Of a DNA stretch of 64,000 nucleotides, positions 13,222 to 25,600 are shown piece by piece. The DNA comes from Spirodela intermedia. Lineage: Eukaryota > Streptophyta > Magnoliopsida > Alismatales > Araceae. The notes beneath the pieces were generated by a model that was not told the origin of the DNA, made no database searches, and saw only the letters and a list, made by a program, of their open reading frames with translations. Within the stretch, counting starts at the first letter, position 1. Each line of letters begins with the position of its first letter. The stretch covers positions 904,001-968,000 of the forward strand of contig LR746269.1 of NCBI GenBank assembly GCA_902729315.2, written 5' to 3'. The translations under genes and the position numbers were made by a program.

Positions 13222-13917
13222 AGGGAGGAGGAGGCAGACAAAACGACAAACGACATTAACGGCACCGACTACCTCCTAACTTCACTCCATCAGTGAGCCT
13301 CATTCGAGATCTGAACGGAGATCACGGCGGCGACGGCACGTCTCGAGATCTCTCCGCTGGTTCCGGCTCTCCGGCGACGGCGAAATGGGGGAGACGATGA
13401 AACAGCGGAAGCCGACGAGTCGAAGAGAGAGAAAGCGGGGGGAATAAGAATCTCTGGAGATTCTTACAGCGAAGGTCCCAGCGCTCGTTCAGATGACGCG
13501 TGGCAGTCACAACATTGGCGGGAACCTCCCGGATTCCAATTGCCACTGGGAGGTGAGTATACCGCCTTCCGAAACGGGTCGGGTTGGACCCGTTTGGGAG
13601 TGCGAGGAGGGCACAGCATAGTGTTCGACTTCTCCGCGGGCAGAGATGGACATCAACTAGTCAACACAGTGACAAGCAGCCGCCCATTTTGTCTGTCCAG
13701 GTCCCGGCCTGATTCTGTCGTTTCTCGTGGTCATAGTGGTCATTATCTTGTACCCTCATCGCAATCATGCGTCCTTCTCTCTCTCAATCTCTCTCTCTCT
13801 CTCTCTCGCTCGCTCGCTCGCTCGCTCTCGCCAGATCTTTTCCCATACCCACCCGGGGGGAAGAACTGTCTGGAGAGGCCATTATCGGGGGAGTGTGGCG
13901 ATTGGGGAACCAGATTG
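13222..13917. promoter_or_regulatory. Divergent intergenic region PFK / DeSI-like
   Basis: About 700 bp separate the two oppositely directed genes. The region is GC-rich near PFK and contains a pyrimidine microsatellite at about 13781-13832 (CT units followed by CGCT units) in what is probably the 5' leader of the DeSI-like gene. A reading frame runs through it in phase with the DeSI-like exon 1, but it encodes low-complexity Leu-Ser/Arg-Ser sequence and was not taken as coding. Confidence 0.5.
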
Positions 13918-16114
13918 ATGGGGTCTTGGTTCTCTTCGAGACCTTTGAATGTGCCGTCGACCTCGGAGGGGGGGCACTGCGAGATTCCGGTCATCTTGAA
14001 CGTGTACGATCTGACAACCTGGAATAACTACTCGTACTGGTGCGGGTTAGGGATTTTCCACTCCGGAATCGAAGGTGAGTGAGTTGAAACCGCTAGAAAT
14101 GTGCCCGTCTATCCATTTTGATTTCATTCCTCTTCAGTTGAGACATCGTTCCTGGTGGAGATCCTAAACCATTTTGGGAAATTTCGGTGTACGCGGTATT
14201 AGCGAGCTTCTGATATTAACTGACGCAGTACTGAGGAATTCTGAGGAGTTTCTACATTTTGACGCCTAGATCATCTGTATAGATTCTTAAAATGCCAACA
14301 TTCTGTAGATTTTGCATCCCCTTGGGACGCACTCTGCCTTCGACTGTCCTATCTAATTTTCCTAGGTGACTGAACTGGTTTTCTTTCTCCAACTAGTTCT
14401 CATTGACCTCAACGCATATCCATATTTTAAACAAAATATCATGATCAGCTGCCTAAAATTCTTTTAGGTTTATAAGTTGTAATCGTGATTCTTAGCTTCT
14501 GCATGGGAATATGTTGGCAATGGGATGATGACGACATACATTTTTTTTCTGGAGATTTTTTTGCGTTCTTCTCTATCTGAAAAAAATGGCCTTGAAGACA
14601 TGGAAACAGAAACTCTGATCATGCATTTTAGCGAGAGGTGATTTTGGTCATGGAATGCGCTGCGAGTGACCTCGAACTTGCTTCCATTAATTCGGCATTT
14701 ATCAGCTTGACATAGGTGGAGAAAAACACGTTTGTGGCCTCCTAGATCCTTAAAGTGCTGTTGATGGGGAATTAAGGTTTGAAACTTTTCTTGTGACTGT
14801 GCATTGTCCTTTTGGCAACAGGGGAACAGCCTGGCCATATTTCGACATCCTTGAACGTAAATTGGTCAGAACTTGGACTCTGCTACTTTTTAGGGGAGAT
14901 TGCTATAGCCCTTGATCTCATATGTCGTCTGATGGGACAGGTCTTCTGGCTAGGACCTGTCTCCCATAGGTCACAACCCATGCCAAGGGAACTATTTAGT
15001 TGCCTGGTGCATTGTTTAGAATAGATAATCTCCTTGACTTGTGGATTCTCGATCCCTATAAACCCAGTCTTTAAGCCAGACGGGATGTCATTTTCAGTCA
15101 TAGGTTTGCTCATCACAACAGTATGGCAGTAGGTTTGAGAATATTGGACCTGAATCGACAGAGGGAGGTAGTAATCTGAATAGATGTCGTAAATCTTCTG
15201 GGAACATCTGAATTTCAGATGAGGTGGATTACATCAGTTTCCGTCACTGACGGCTCCTAATTTGATTTTGTTTATGGTTTACATTCTCTACTGAAACCAA
15301 TTAAGTTAAGATCCGCGATTGCTTATTGATGTTATCATCAAAATCTGGTAAAAGAGTACTGAAAATTTATCATCTTGTGATTCGCAACAGTTCATGGTTT
15401 TGAGTATGGGTTCGGTGCGCATGATCTGCCCCTAAGTGGAGTGTTTGAAGTGGAACCAAGGAATTGCCCTGGCTTTATATACAGATGCTCCATTTTTCTT
15501 GGGTATACAAAGATGATCCGTTCTGAATTCCGTGCATTCATGGAGCATATAGTTTCAGACTATCATGGAGATACATACCACCTTATCTTCAAAAATTGCA
15601 ATCATTTTACTGATGATATCTGTTCGAGACTGACAGGGAAAAGAATCCCTGGTTGGGTCAATCGCCTTGCTCATCTAGGTACATTTCCCTCAGCTCCTTC
15701 CTTTTTAAGCCAGTCTTTCAAATTCTGCGAGGAAATTTCTGTTTTATTCAGCTTGGGTATTTAAATTACAGAGGTATAAAGTGAGCGGTGTATTGCAGGG
15801 GAAGTATGCAGTTGCCTGCTACCTGAAAGCCTTCAGCTACCAGTCGTGAAGCAGACGCCTGAGTATCATGTCTATTCAGGTAGGCTCATTGACAGCCTCC
15901 CTTAATCTATAGCATCTCACCCAAAGAGAGAACCATCTCTTGGGAGGGGGCGTTTCTCTCACATCTCTTTCCATATCCAGAAGACGGGTCGGAATCTATG
16001 TCGATGATCACTGCGCGTGAACCAACGGAGAGCGACGATGCCGATCAAGATAGATCTCTTCTCTCGCCATCTTCAGCAGGAGAGGTCGCTTTCATCAAAG
16101 AGGTCCACAGATGA
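13918..16114 (+). CDS. DeSI-like (PPPDE-domain) cysteine isopeptidase
   Basis: PPPDE/DeSI proteins are papain-fold cysteine proteases proposed to remove SUMO or ubiquitin from targets. Four exons: 13918-14074, 15391-15678, 15799-15879, 15981-16114 (TGA), giving 219 aa with phases that fit exactly. Exon 1 contains VILNVYDLT and GLGIFHSGIE, with the presumed catalytic His. Exon 2 holds EYGFGAHD, GVFEVEP, YHLIFKNCNHFTDDIC (presumed catalytic Cys in KNCNHF) and IPGWVNRLA, in family order. The tail from exon 3 on is acidic/serine-rich and not conserved, with no membrane segment evident. The start MGSWFSSRPL was chosen because family conservation begins shortly after it and the upstream in-frame sequence is microsatellite. 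Intron 1 (14075-15390) holds nothing recognisable. Physiological substrate unknown. Confidence 0.92.
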
Positions 16115-16556
16115 AGAACTCCAGGGAGACGACCAGGCAAATATTTTCCAACCCTTTCTGTGCTGCTGCTATTGAGCATTGACTTAAGGAGAGAAAAAGT
16201 CAAAGCCAATTATTTCCGGCTAGTAGAGATGCCTTCATTTACCCGACATTGATGTTGTTGCATTTATTCATTTTCTTCAATTATTGGACCGCACCCTGTT
16301 TGCTCTTAAGGATGATGATTACATTTTTCCATAGCCTCTACTGTGTGGTTGACTTCCTTAAGCTGATACGTTGATACTATTTAAAGATATCTTATTTCTT
16401 CTTGAAGAGATTTCAATTCATTCTACTTTGGTCTATTAATTCACCGCATTCTACAAGTACTATGGTGCGATGTACCTCGGACATAAGATAGGAGCGCAGG
16501 AGTATCGGCAGGTCGCGCTAAGCTGAGACCTCACAAAAGTCCAAAAATCCTGTTAA

Positions 16557-16735
16557 AAGGTCCCAAGACTAACCCAAAAACTATCTAGTGGAGCCCATTT
16601 GGAAATCTCTGTAAGGCATATAAGAGAGAGAGAGAGAGAGAGCTGGGCAGCACTGGACAAGGTTCATCTGCCTTTCCCAAGACGAACCCAAAAACCATCT
16701 AGTGGAGCCCATTTGAAAATCTCTATAAAGGCATA

Positions 16736-16808
<73 letters not shown>

Positions 16809-16930
16809 TGGGCACTGGACAAGGTTCATCTGTCTTTCCCAAGACTAACCCAAAAACCGTCTAGTGAAGCCCATTTGAAAACCTCTACGAAGGCGTAAGT
16901 GAGAGAACTGGGCAAGGTTCATCTTTCATT
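16557..16930. repeat. Three imperfect tandem repeats with embedded (GA)n tracts
   Basis: A unit beginning cccaagactaacccaaaaac and ending in a ctgggca...aaggttcatct stretch occurs about three times (from about 16561, 16678 and 16838). Copies one and two contain GA runs of very different length (about 12 and over 30 units), and the third is nearly devoid of one. The block lies between the convergent 3' ends of the DeSI-like and MPP-alpha genes. Confidence 0.85.
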
Positions 16931-17305
16931 CCAAGTCTGATTCTGAAACCCCGAGCACAGGAAAGTCAGACCGAAATTCTTCAGACCGAAACAGCCTCTT
17001 GGTTTGGAAGATGAGGAGGATCTTCAGAAAACACAACAACGAGGCTGCAGATTTTTATGAAAGAGGAAACAAGGGCGAGTCCGACCTCATGAGAAATAAA
17101 TTTAATGTATGACGAATTTCCTTCGGGCCAGAAGAGGATCTGTAGAGACCTCCTACAGCCCTTTTGTCGAACAGCTTATTCCACTCTTTGAAACCCACCA
17201 GCCGGTGCTCCAATGGGCACCTAGAAAATGCCTGGGGAGCGAGAGAGAGAGGCAAAAGGGTTGATTCAAGCCCAATGCTTTAGAGTGAGAAAGAAGGGGA
17301 GGTCA

Positions 17306-17671
17306 CTAAGCACGGAATTTCTGGCTGACAGCATCGTAACTTGGAACATGAATCACTGCGAGAAAATTCAGAAGAAACTGGATGAGTCTGTGATCTTAGA
17401 TTAAGCGCACATAATGGTCAGTAACTATGGGCACACTGAAGGTTACCGTCTCCCCAAGATGCCATCGTAAGCGGCGAAGAGATCAGCTTCTCTGACATGG
17501 AGGTGATGTCCTTGAGACTCACTTCCTCGACGGCTTTGAGAAAGTGCTCGATGGGCTTCCTGGGATAACAAAATGAGCAATTTTTTCTGTGAAAAGAAGA
17601 CTGGATCTTGATGAACAGGACAAGATCAACAGCGGAGAGAAACCCACCGAGGCTGCTCAAGAAAATGCCTC

Positions 17672-17734
<63 letters not shown>

Positions 17735-20700
17735 GGCTTCATGGACTCTGCCAGCTTAAAGATATCCCACTCTTAAAAAAAGTATATCACGGAGGGATGA
17801 GATCAAAAACTTCGTATTATCCATGTAATTTCTTGAAATCATACGTTTGAAGACTCTTCAAAAATGGAGGGGGAAAAAAAAAAGTCAAACACAGCCATAA
17901 TGGAAATTAGACAAACCTCTCTCCATACGTAAGAATCTGCCGCCCAATGTCCTCTGCAGCCACCATCTGTGAGAAAAGAGTGTTAGAGGAGGAAAATACG
18001 CCCACGTAGAGACCAAAAGATCGGTGAGTATTAAGATGGATACTCTTGATTCAAGATTCATCAAAACTGCAGATTTCGTTGACTGTTTGGCACGATCCAA
18101 CTCCAACTGGCTAACTGCAAAAAATGAAGATCGTATCTCAGTTGACACCATAAGGTTGCCAAATAATATTATTTACAATAAAGGCAAATCAACAAACCTT
18201 GCCCCGGCGTCGCCACTGAAAGGAGTTCTCTTGCAGCCAAATCAACAGCTTTTGACACAAAACCAGGTCCCTGGTAACGAGACAAGATTTAGATCAGAAG
18301 TAAGAATGCACATCATCTGTTCATACAAGAGAAACTGAAATGAATACTAGCAAACCCACAAATTCACAACCTACAAATTAACTGGACACAGGAGCACTGC
18401 CGCAAAAGAAGGCCTAAGCCCATGTTTAAAAACGAGGGCATCCTTTCCAGGTTGACATTTGTATAAAGTGCGGTCAGTACAAAAAGTGCAAAAAAAAAAA
18501 AAAAGAGGTGAAAAGTGAAATTTGATCCTAACACAACGCCCAAACGAGTAATTCAGAAGCATCACGTAGGTCAAACTAGGATCTTCTTTCAAAAAATGTC
18601 ATGTTTCATACGATGCTTTGAACTACAGCCAACAACCAGTCCAATGTTGGCCCACCAACCACCAAGGGAATGTTATAGCATTCATTCGCTACAGCCCGGA
18701 GGATCAAAGAGCCATACATAAGAGCATCAATTCCTTACACATTAAGTAACTCAACACAAACTGGGCAACGAAAAGTGAAAAGTATAAAACATGATCCCCA
18801 TTTTCGCCCCGTCCGAATTTATCTGGATCATTAGAGAGTTTGTATTGGACTTCTTTCCAGGAGCAGGTAAAAGTGGAGGGCTCCCTCCTATCTCGGGCCA
18901 CCCTCTTAATGGGTTGATGACGAACATTCGACATGTGTAACCACAGTAAGAGGATTACAACTTCTCACTAGTCATGTGACTTCCTCTATCTACACAGGGA
19001 AATTGCTTTTTATCAAGAGAACGAGACCAGCCCAAGCGAGAACTCAATGTCCATTGGTGCATGAAAATCTTGAGCAACAAATGTGCTTGTTTCCCTCAGG
19101 ATGTGTACATGGGTTAACCTGGACCAACCACTTGTTGAGAACAGAATATTTTGTCTATCCTTGTTGATATCCTTGAGAACATAACTTACACAAACAGAGG
19201 TCGAACACAATCATAGAAAAATACATATACACACTTAAACCACGTTGTAAGCAGAGAATGCAAGGGTAGAGTATCGTAGAGAAAAGAAACACACATGCAA
19301 CCAACTAGGAAGTATAAAGAAGGATACAGCACATAAAAAATTACTGTGAACAGAAGCATTGTGTTAGCAATTTATATATCTTCCAAGTGAGAGAAGAGGA
19401 CTCACAGTAGTTGCATGAATTCCAAATATCCCAGTATTGTTGTAGATACTGTTGAACGCAGAGAAGGAGTGAACTTCTTGAAATTCATTCAAAACACGGA
19501 GATCTGTTGGATTAAGTCGTTTTGGAAAGATATCAGAAGAGATTTTACGAAAATGTATTCATAGAGACTAAAATAAGATGCATAAGCATCAAAATTAATC
19601 TCGGTTGATGTGGATGTACACAACCCTTAAGTAGAAAATCTTAAAACAACAAATATTCTTACATAGCCTAGAGTACATTCCTTTTCCGGGGCCCCCAGCA
19701 GAGAAGGAACCACCTCCTCCCATAAGCATCTGGAAAATAAGAATGAAATTGATTTCATTTATATGGGAAAATAAAAAATTGCTCTATGATATGATTTCAA
19801 CATTAATATCTGGGACGCTTTATGCTTCTAAAAGTACGAATCAAATACCTGCAGTACAGTCAATGTCATAGCATCTTTGTCTTTCAACCACCCACCTGGA
19901 ACTTCAAAAGCGAGGGCAACATGTGTCTTCTGTATAAAAATGAACTACATAAATACGTGAAAAAAGTCAAAAAGATGAAGATGGCATGTGCATTCTCATC
20001 ATTCACCTCTGAATCTGCTTGACACCGATAATCTCCTCCAAGATAAGCAGACTTTGGCACCTCAGGAGGAGGAACTTTTGGAAGGTCGGACAAAAGAGGT
20101 TCAGCGTATGATACAAGATCCTCATGTTCAACTCCTGATGCTGCAAGAACCATGCGGGGAGCAGTGTAATTCTCCTGAATATCACGAAGCAGACAAGAGT
20201 GAGATCTTCAAAGAGATAATACAGAATAAAGATGCACGAAAAGGAGAAATAAAAAATATCTTCTGAGAATGGGAAACGGATTGCTAGCATACAGCAACAA
20301 ATTCTTCAAGGACTGTGCTATCGAGTCTGTGTATGGAAGATTCAGAAGCCATCAGTGGATTTGCAAGGGCACCAGTGTAGCCCGCAGAATGAATAGCTTC
20401 CAAAAGCAGACCCTGCGGGTTGTTGGAAATTTCTGCTATTTCCCCCTTTACTTTCTGTAACTGCAAAGGAAAGAAGAAAAGTTGCCCTCATCACAAAAAT
20501 TATAGCACCAAGAACAAAAAGTCGAATTTAATGAGATGGACTACCTGCTCATTAACTTCCCAATCCAGGAAAACAGGATTCCTGACACAATCAACAAGCA
20601 CTTCAACCATCTGGGGCAGATATGTCCTCAAAGCATCAAAAGAATAGCTCATCTGCTCTCGAGAAGCAGATGCTGTGACATTTCCTCCAATTGCTTCCAC

Positions 20701-21379
20701 TTCACGTACAATGCGTAAATGGCTCCTGTTCGTCGTACTCTTAAATGCCATCCTTTCCAACAAGTGTGTGGCCCCGAATGAGAATGGCGATTCATAGACT
20801 GAACCACAGTCAACATACAATCCTATTGAGGCAGCAGGGCTCTGTCAAGATAATTCCACGCATAAGCTAGCTTAATAAATTTGGTGCCTGCACTGTACAA
20901 TATATTACAAAAACAAGAAAACTAAGCCTTACTGCTGATGTTTCGGATGCGATCTTCACGCCATTGGGAAGAGTTGTGATTTTGGTCTTTCCGGGTTCCA
21001 CGTAATCTGGCAAAGGGGGAGGCAGAGAGACACCGGGAAGAGGAGAACCAAGAGGGGGAAGCGGATTTGACCTTTCCCCGGTGAGCCATCCAAAAAAGCC
21101 ACCCGAAGACCTCTTGGCAACGCTCGTGCTCGCAAGTCGGGCAACCGCGAACCCTATGTTTCTCCTGTTAATTGAGCGTCTCTGATGAAGGAAAAGGCAA
21201 AACATGATTTCCCCAACCAATAGACTCACAACGCGAAACGTAATACTTTCAATACAGCTACCATAGGCAAGACGAAAGGGGTCGCCAACGAAACCCGCCG
21301 AGCTCCCACGGAATGGAGGGAATGCACAAACAGGCAGGTGGATAGATGATGCAGATCAACTCACCAGCGCCAATGCCAT
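17306..21379 (-). CDS. MPPA: Mitochondrial-processing peptidase subunit alpha
   Basis: Substrate-binding, non-catalytic partner of MPP-beta. MPP removes matrix-targeting presequences and in plants is part of the cytochrome bc1 complex of the inner membrane. Thirteen exons, leftward: 21379-21365, 21181-20933, 20841-20545, 20460-20293, 20174-20007, 19929-19849, 19729-19663, 19503-19406, 18270-18198, 18114-18044, 17966-17917, 17559-17447, 17355-17306 (TAG), total 499 aa. Visible: an Arg/Ser-rich presequence ([19 protein letters not shown]); [28 protein letters not shown], which is not the HXXEH zinc site of the beta subunit; the glycine-rich loop [29 protein letters not shown]; and [16 protein letters not shown] at the end. 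The five-codon first exon (MALAL) is the least certain part. It was chosen because it has an in-frame stop just upstream and a phase-0 GT donor. Confidence 0.94.
17669..17731. repeat. (GA)n microsatellite
   Basis: About 30 GA units in the penultimate region of the MPP-alpha gene, inside the intron between exons 11 and 12. Confidence 0.95.
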
Positions 21380-22463
21380 AGTTGATTACGCCGCACGCTT
21401 CTAACACGCGATCTGAGCTGAAAGGTAAGGCCCACCGGAGACTACGTCGCGATGGCAGAGTCCGATCGGGAAGCACCCAAAGATTTCTCCGAGGACGAAC
21501 CCTAGCACCCCACCAGGCTCCCGATTCCGCTCGGGGAAAGGGCGTGTATGTTTCTAGGGGACTCCTGGAGACTGAAACGGATCCACCCACGACTTCGATG
21601 CCGTCAAACGCGAAATGGCAGCACAGATGGACGGCGGCCGTAAGATGGGGAACATTTGCAAATAAACCCAGAGACGATCCATATATGACAGAATTGTACT
21701 TTTCAACTACTATATGAGAAGTAAAGCGACGAGTGGAGGAGACCTTTTTTTACGTGCTATTTGTACTCGGGTGGGAAATTTTATTTAGATATATATCCTA
21801 ATAAACCTCTCAAATTTATGTCCTCCATTAAACTATACTTTATTAAGAAATTATTAATATTTTTCAAGAAAAGAATATTACACACTGAAAAAGGTCGAAA
21901 TGCATGCATGCATGCATGCATACATACTCTCTCTATTTACTAATTATGGAGCTTTTGCCTCTCCCCCCCTCTCATGTCTTCAATTTTTCAGCACATTATC
22001 GTAGAATAACGTTAATTTATAATTATATTGTGATCAATAATCAAATATACCACCGATGGCGGCGAAATGATATTTTTTTGATTCAAACATGATGTTTCTC
22101 ATCCAAATCTAGAATCAACAGACAAGAACTGTGGTACATTTGTTTCTACTTTGGGTAAAAAAATGTGCTACGGACAAGAGCTAAATCCATAACTAATGGG
22201 GGCGAAATCCTATTTTTCTACTCCAAACCTGATGTTTCTTATCCAAATCTAGAAACACCCGACAAGAACTGTGCTACATTTGTTTCCAGTTATGGTAAAA
22301 AAATAAGAATGTGTGCCTAAAATCTGAACCCATGCCGAATGAAGATGAAAATTGCTACTGTGTAACATCGAATGGGCAAATATGTGTGAAAACTTGACCA
22401 CATGATGCTACCCTGGTCGTCTTAAGATGATCACATTCACGAGCTAGCAAAGCATGCAATCCC

Positions 22464-22499
<36 letters not shown>

Positions 22500-22664
22500 C
22501 CACAAAGGCATGCACACATCCACCACTCTTCCCTGGAATGAGCATTATATTCTCTGAGACACATTCCGCACATAACATCTTGCCATAGAGCCAGAGACCC
22601 ATCCATCTACCAATGTGGAGAGCCCATATCTAACCTAGAACAGAGAGATGATACATTCCTAGAT
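21380..22664. other. Intergenic region MPP-alpha / HAT1 3' end
   Basis: Roughly the first 250 bp next to MPP-alpha is GC-rich and should be its leader and promoter. The rest is AT-rich, with an (ATGC)n run at about 21900-21922 and an (ATTG)n run at about 22466-22498. No gene is seen. Confidence 0.7.
22057..22307. repeat. Diverged tandem duplication, period about 142 bp
   Basis: Two copies (about 22057-22165 and 22199-22307) share ggcgaaat, catgatgtttct/cctgatgtttct, atccaaatctagaa, gacaagaactgtg, tacatttgtttc and ggtaaaaaaat in the same order. Noncoding. Confidence 0.85.
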
Positions 22665-25600
22665 TTAACCTAAAATATGAAGTACCTCCTGGGTCTCCCG
22701 CAGAGAAGAAACCCTTTTAGCACTCTCTGCAATCTCCTCCATCTCCTCGTCTACCACCTTATTCAGCAGCTCCTCCTGGTCTTGCTCCTGCCCTCTTCCA
22801 CTGCCCTCCGAGCCATCCTGAGACATGAACACTACAAAGCTCATCTCCGGATTGTAGTCGTTGGGCACCTCCACGAGCTGCTTCTCCTTGCCGCCAAAGT
22901 CCTTGCCCAGAATCTCGTCCCTCACCCGGTCAGAGACCCAGCTCCGGAAGCTCTCCAAAGACTTGCTGTCTTTCGGGTCAACGCTCAAGTAGAGAAGGAC
23001 TTCCCAGCACCTGAGAAGCTGCTTCCTGCCGATCTTCAGCTTGTCCCGGACATCTTCTGCCAAGTGGGCGGGGGGAGCTAGCTGGGCTTTGCTGGCTTTC
23101 TTGGGGGGGTTGACTTCCTGGAGATGAGCGGCAGCTGAGGTGACAGCAGTCCTCACCGGGCTGAAGGTGAGGAGGCGTAGCGAGTCCATGCACAAGCGGA
23201 GGTGTTGGAGGTAGTCAGAGGGCTCTTCGGCTGTCACGTCGTGGAGGTTCTCCGATATGGCGATAGAGTTCACGGACTCAATGAGGTGGCGGCCATGGCC
23301 TTGGCCTTGATAAGGAGGCAGCACCAGTATCTGACAAGAGAAGGAAGCATCAGTTCATTCACCGCTCCAATGAGATTGGCCACACGCCAGCCTCACAGAG
23401 GAAAGAACGAGATTAATGTCCCTTTTATCATATAAAATTGTAGAAATATCAATCAAAATCACGAATTGAAGTAGAACGCCGCATGTTGCGGCCGCCCATA
23501 CAAGATAAACGCACATGATACCTATCAATTTACTTAGAATTAAAATAGATGAAAGAGACTGCAGTTCCTGAATTTCACGTCATTCGGGAAATAAAAAAAT
23601 GAATGGATATCTAAATGAGGAAAAAAAATGTAGGGAATCCTTGATGCTTTCACCGGAAAGAAGCATGGTCTTGCATAGAATCATATATAAATGAGGAACA
23701 TACAGAGCCAGACGCCAACGTAATGCAACATATTTGAATGATGAAGCGTGAAGCATCAATTGGAAGTCAGCGGATAGATCCGCATAGAAAAGATGACCCA
23801 ACCCAATTGACGGACATGGGCCGGCCAACAAAATCATCCACACAGATACTAAAAAGAAGAACACAATGCGAATGAGAATTATCAATATTCACAGACGAAG
23901 CTGGAGGAAAAACCTGGCTTATTCGTAGTCGTGTACTGTCAGGATAATGATAAAACCGGTAAACTGTGGCAAAGCCAAGTAATTCAATAAGAGTGTCCCC
24001 TGTTTGATCGGACGTCTTCTTCACCACAAAATAGATGTCCCACCCCGGATCAGTAATGTCAACGGACCTGCCACCTGCGCCATGACAACTAGTTATGATA
24101 AATTAATACGCCGTTGAAGAATACAAGAAAGTTAGTTGGGATGAGATAAATAGTTCCAAATTAAAATGCAAAAAGTTAGTACCTTCAACAAAAAGAAGAA
24201 CCAGTGGCACCAACCGACTGTACAGAGTTCCAACAGGAAGGTTATTTAGACCCATTCGAATAACCTGCACGGATAATGTAATATCCATCCACCAAGCGCA
24301 GATAAATTTCCAAGCAATAACGAGTATTTTAACTGAAACGCAATGGGCCATTTGAGGGCAATGGAATAACACCCAATAAAATAGAAGAAGAAGAAGCAGA
24401 CTAATTTAGTCCATAGTTATTTAGCGACACCAAAAAGGGCATTGCACTCATTTTTCTGGGATCAAGCAGGTGAAGATAGATATGAACATTTCAAAACTGA
24501 ATCAAGTGTTTCCGTCGCCAGAAAAAAAAAAACCTGTGAACAAGATGCTAGCACTGATACCTAGTATCTGTAATAAGAAAAGAATTCCTACAGCTTGCAG
24601 ATTGATTCCCGTGCACTTATAAAGGAAAGGTTATAAAAATGGAATCAGTATGACTGTCACATGTTTAGCATCACGAGTGAGAAAAAGAGTCATTAATGAC
24701 ATCTACGTAAAACGCACACTCATTTGAATGCCTTGTATCAGCAATGATTCACAGTTATGGAGAACCCTTGTATATTTTCCTCAGGTGAATCTTTGTTTTT
24801 CATTGACAGACATAGAGCATGTCTCTTTACCTCAATTGTGGAGCCTGTATCATCTTCTTCACCAGCTTTACAGAGTACAACCGTGCCATTTGAAACAACA
24901 TTTCTGAAATCGTCAAACAATAGAATGAATCCTTCCATAAAATGCGATGAACATAATGTACAGTAAGTCTGACAAAATCATACCTAATGTACTGACATTC
25001 TGACGAAAAGGATTGAAGAAACTCCTTCATCTCGAGCAAGGATTCACCGAATAACTTCTGCTAACCATTAGTACTTCAGTATGCCTTCACATTAAATATC
25101 AAACGAAGCATAGCAACTAAGTAGGTTATTACCTGGAGACAAGGTTCCAAATCTGTTATTCCTTTTCCTCCCTAAGAAAAAAAATAATCCTTGGTTTAAA
25201 TTTCTGTGGGGTAGGTTTAATCAAACTCAACATCTGAATTCAAAAGGCAAATGACATGAGAACAAAATTAGGAGGCTATTCACAAAAATTTAAAAACAGG
25301 AATAGTCCACAGCCCTCATTAAGTTTGTGTTAATTAGCTACATCCAATTTTAATTCAATTTTGTCAAGCCATTGTAGCAACCACTTTTCGGTACCCTTGG
25401 ATTACCGACCATATATTCTGTGACCAAAGAAAGAGAAAAAACAAAATTAACTCGGTAAAATGAGGAATATACGACCGCGTCAATGAAAGGGCAAGTACTT
25501 ACATCCACTGAGGTCTCAAATGTAATCTCAGCACATGCATGAAATGAGATGATACTCAACCAAACATTGATCTGCAGAGAAATGACACAAAAAACCGGTA

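Noticed and set aside
22677-23081. Plus-strand frame of 134 codons
   Set aside because: Antisense to the last HAT1 exon, with no recognisable protein.
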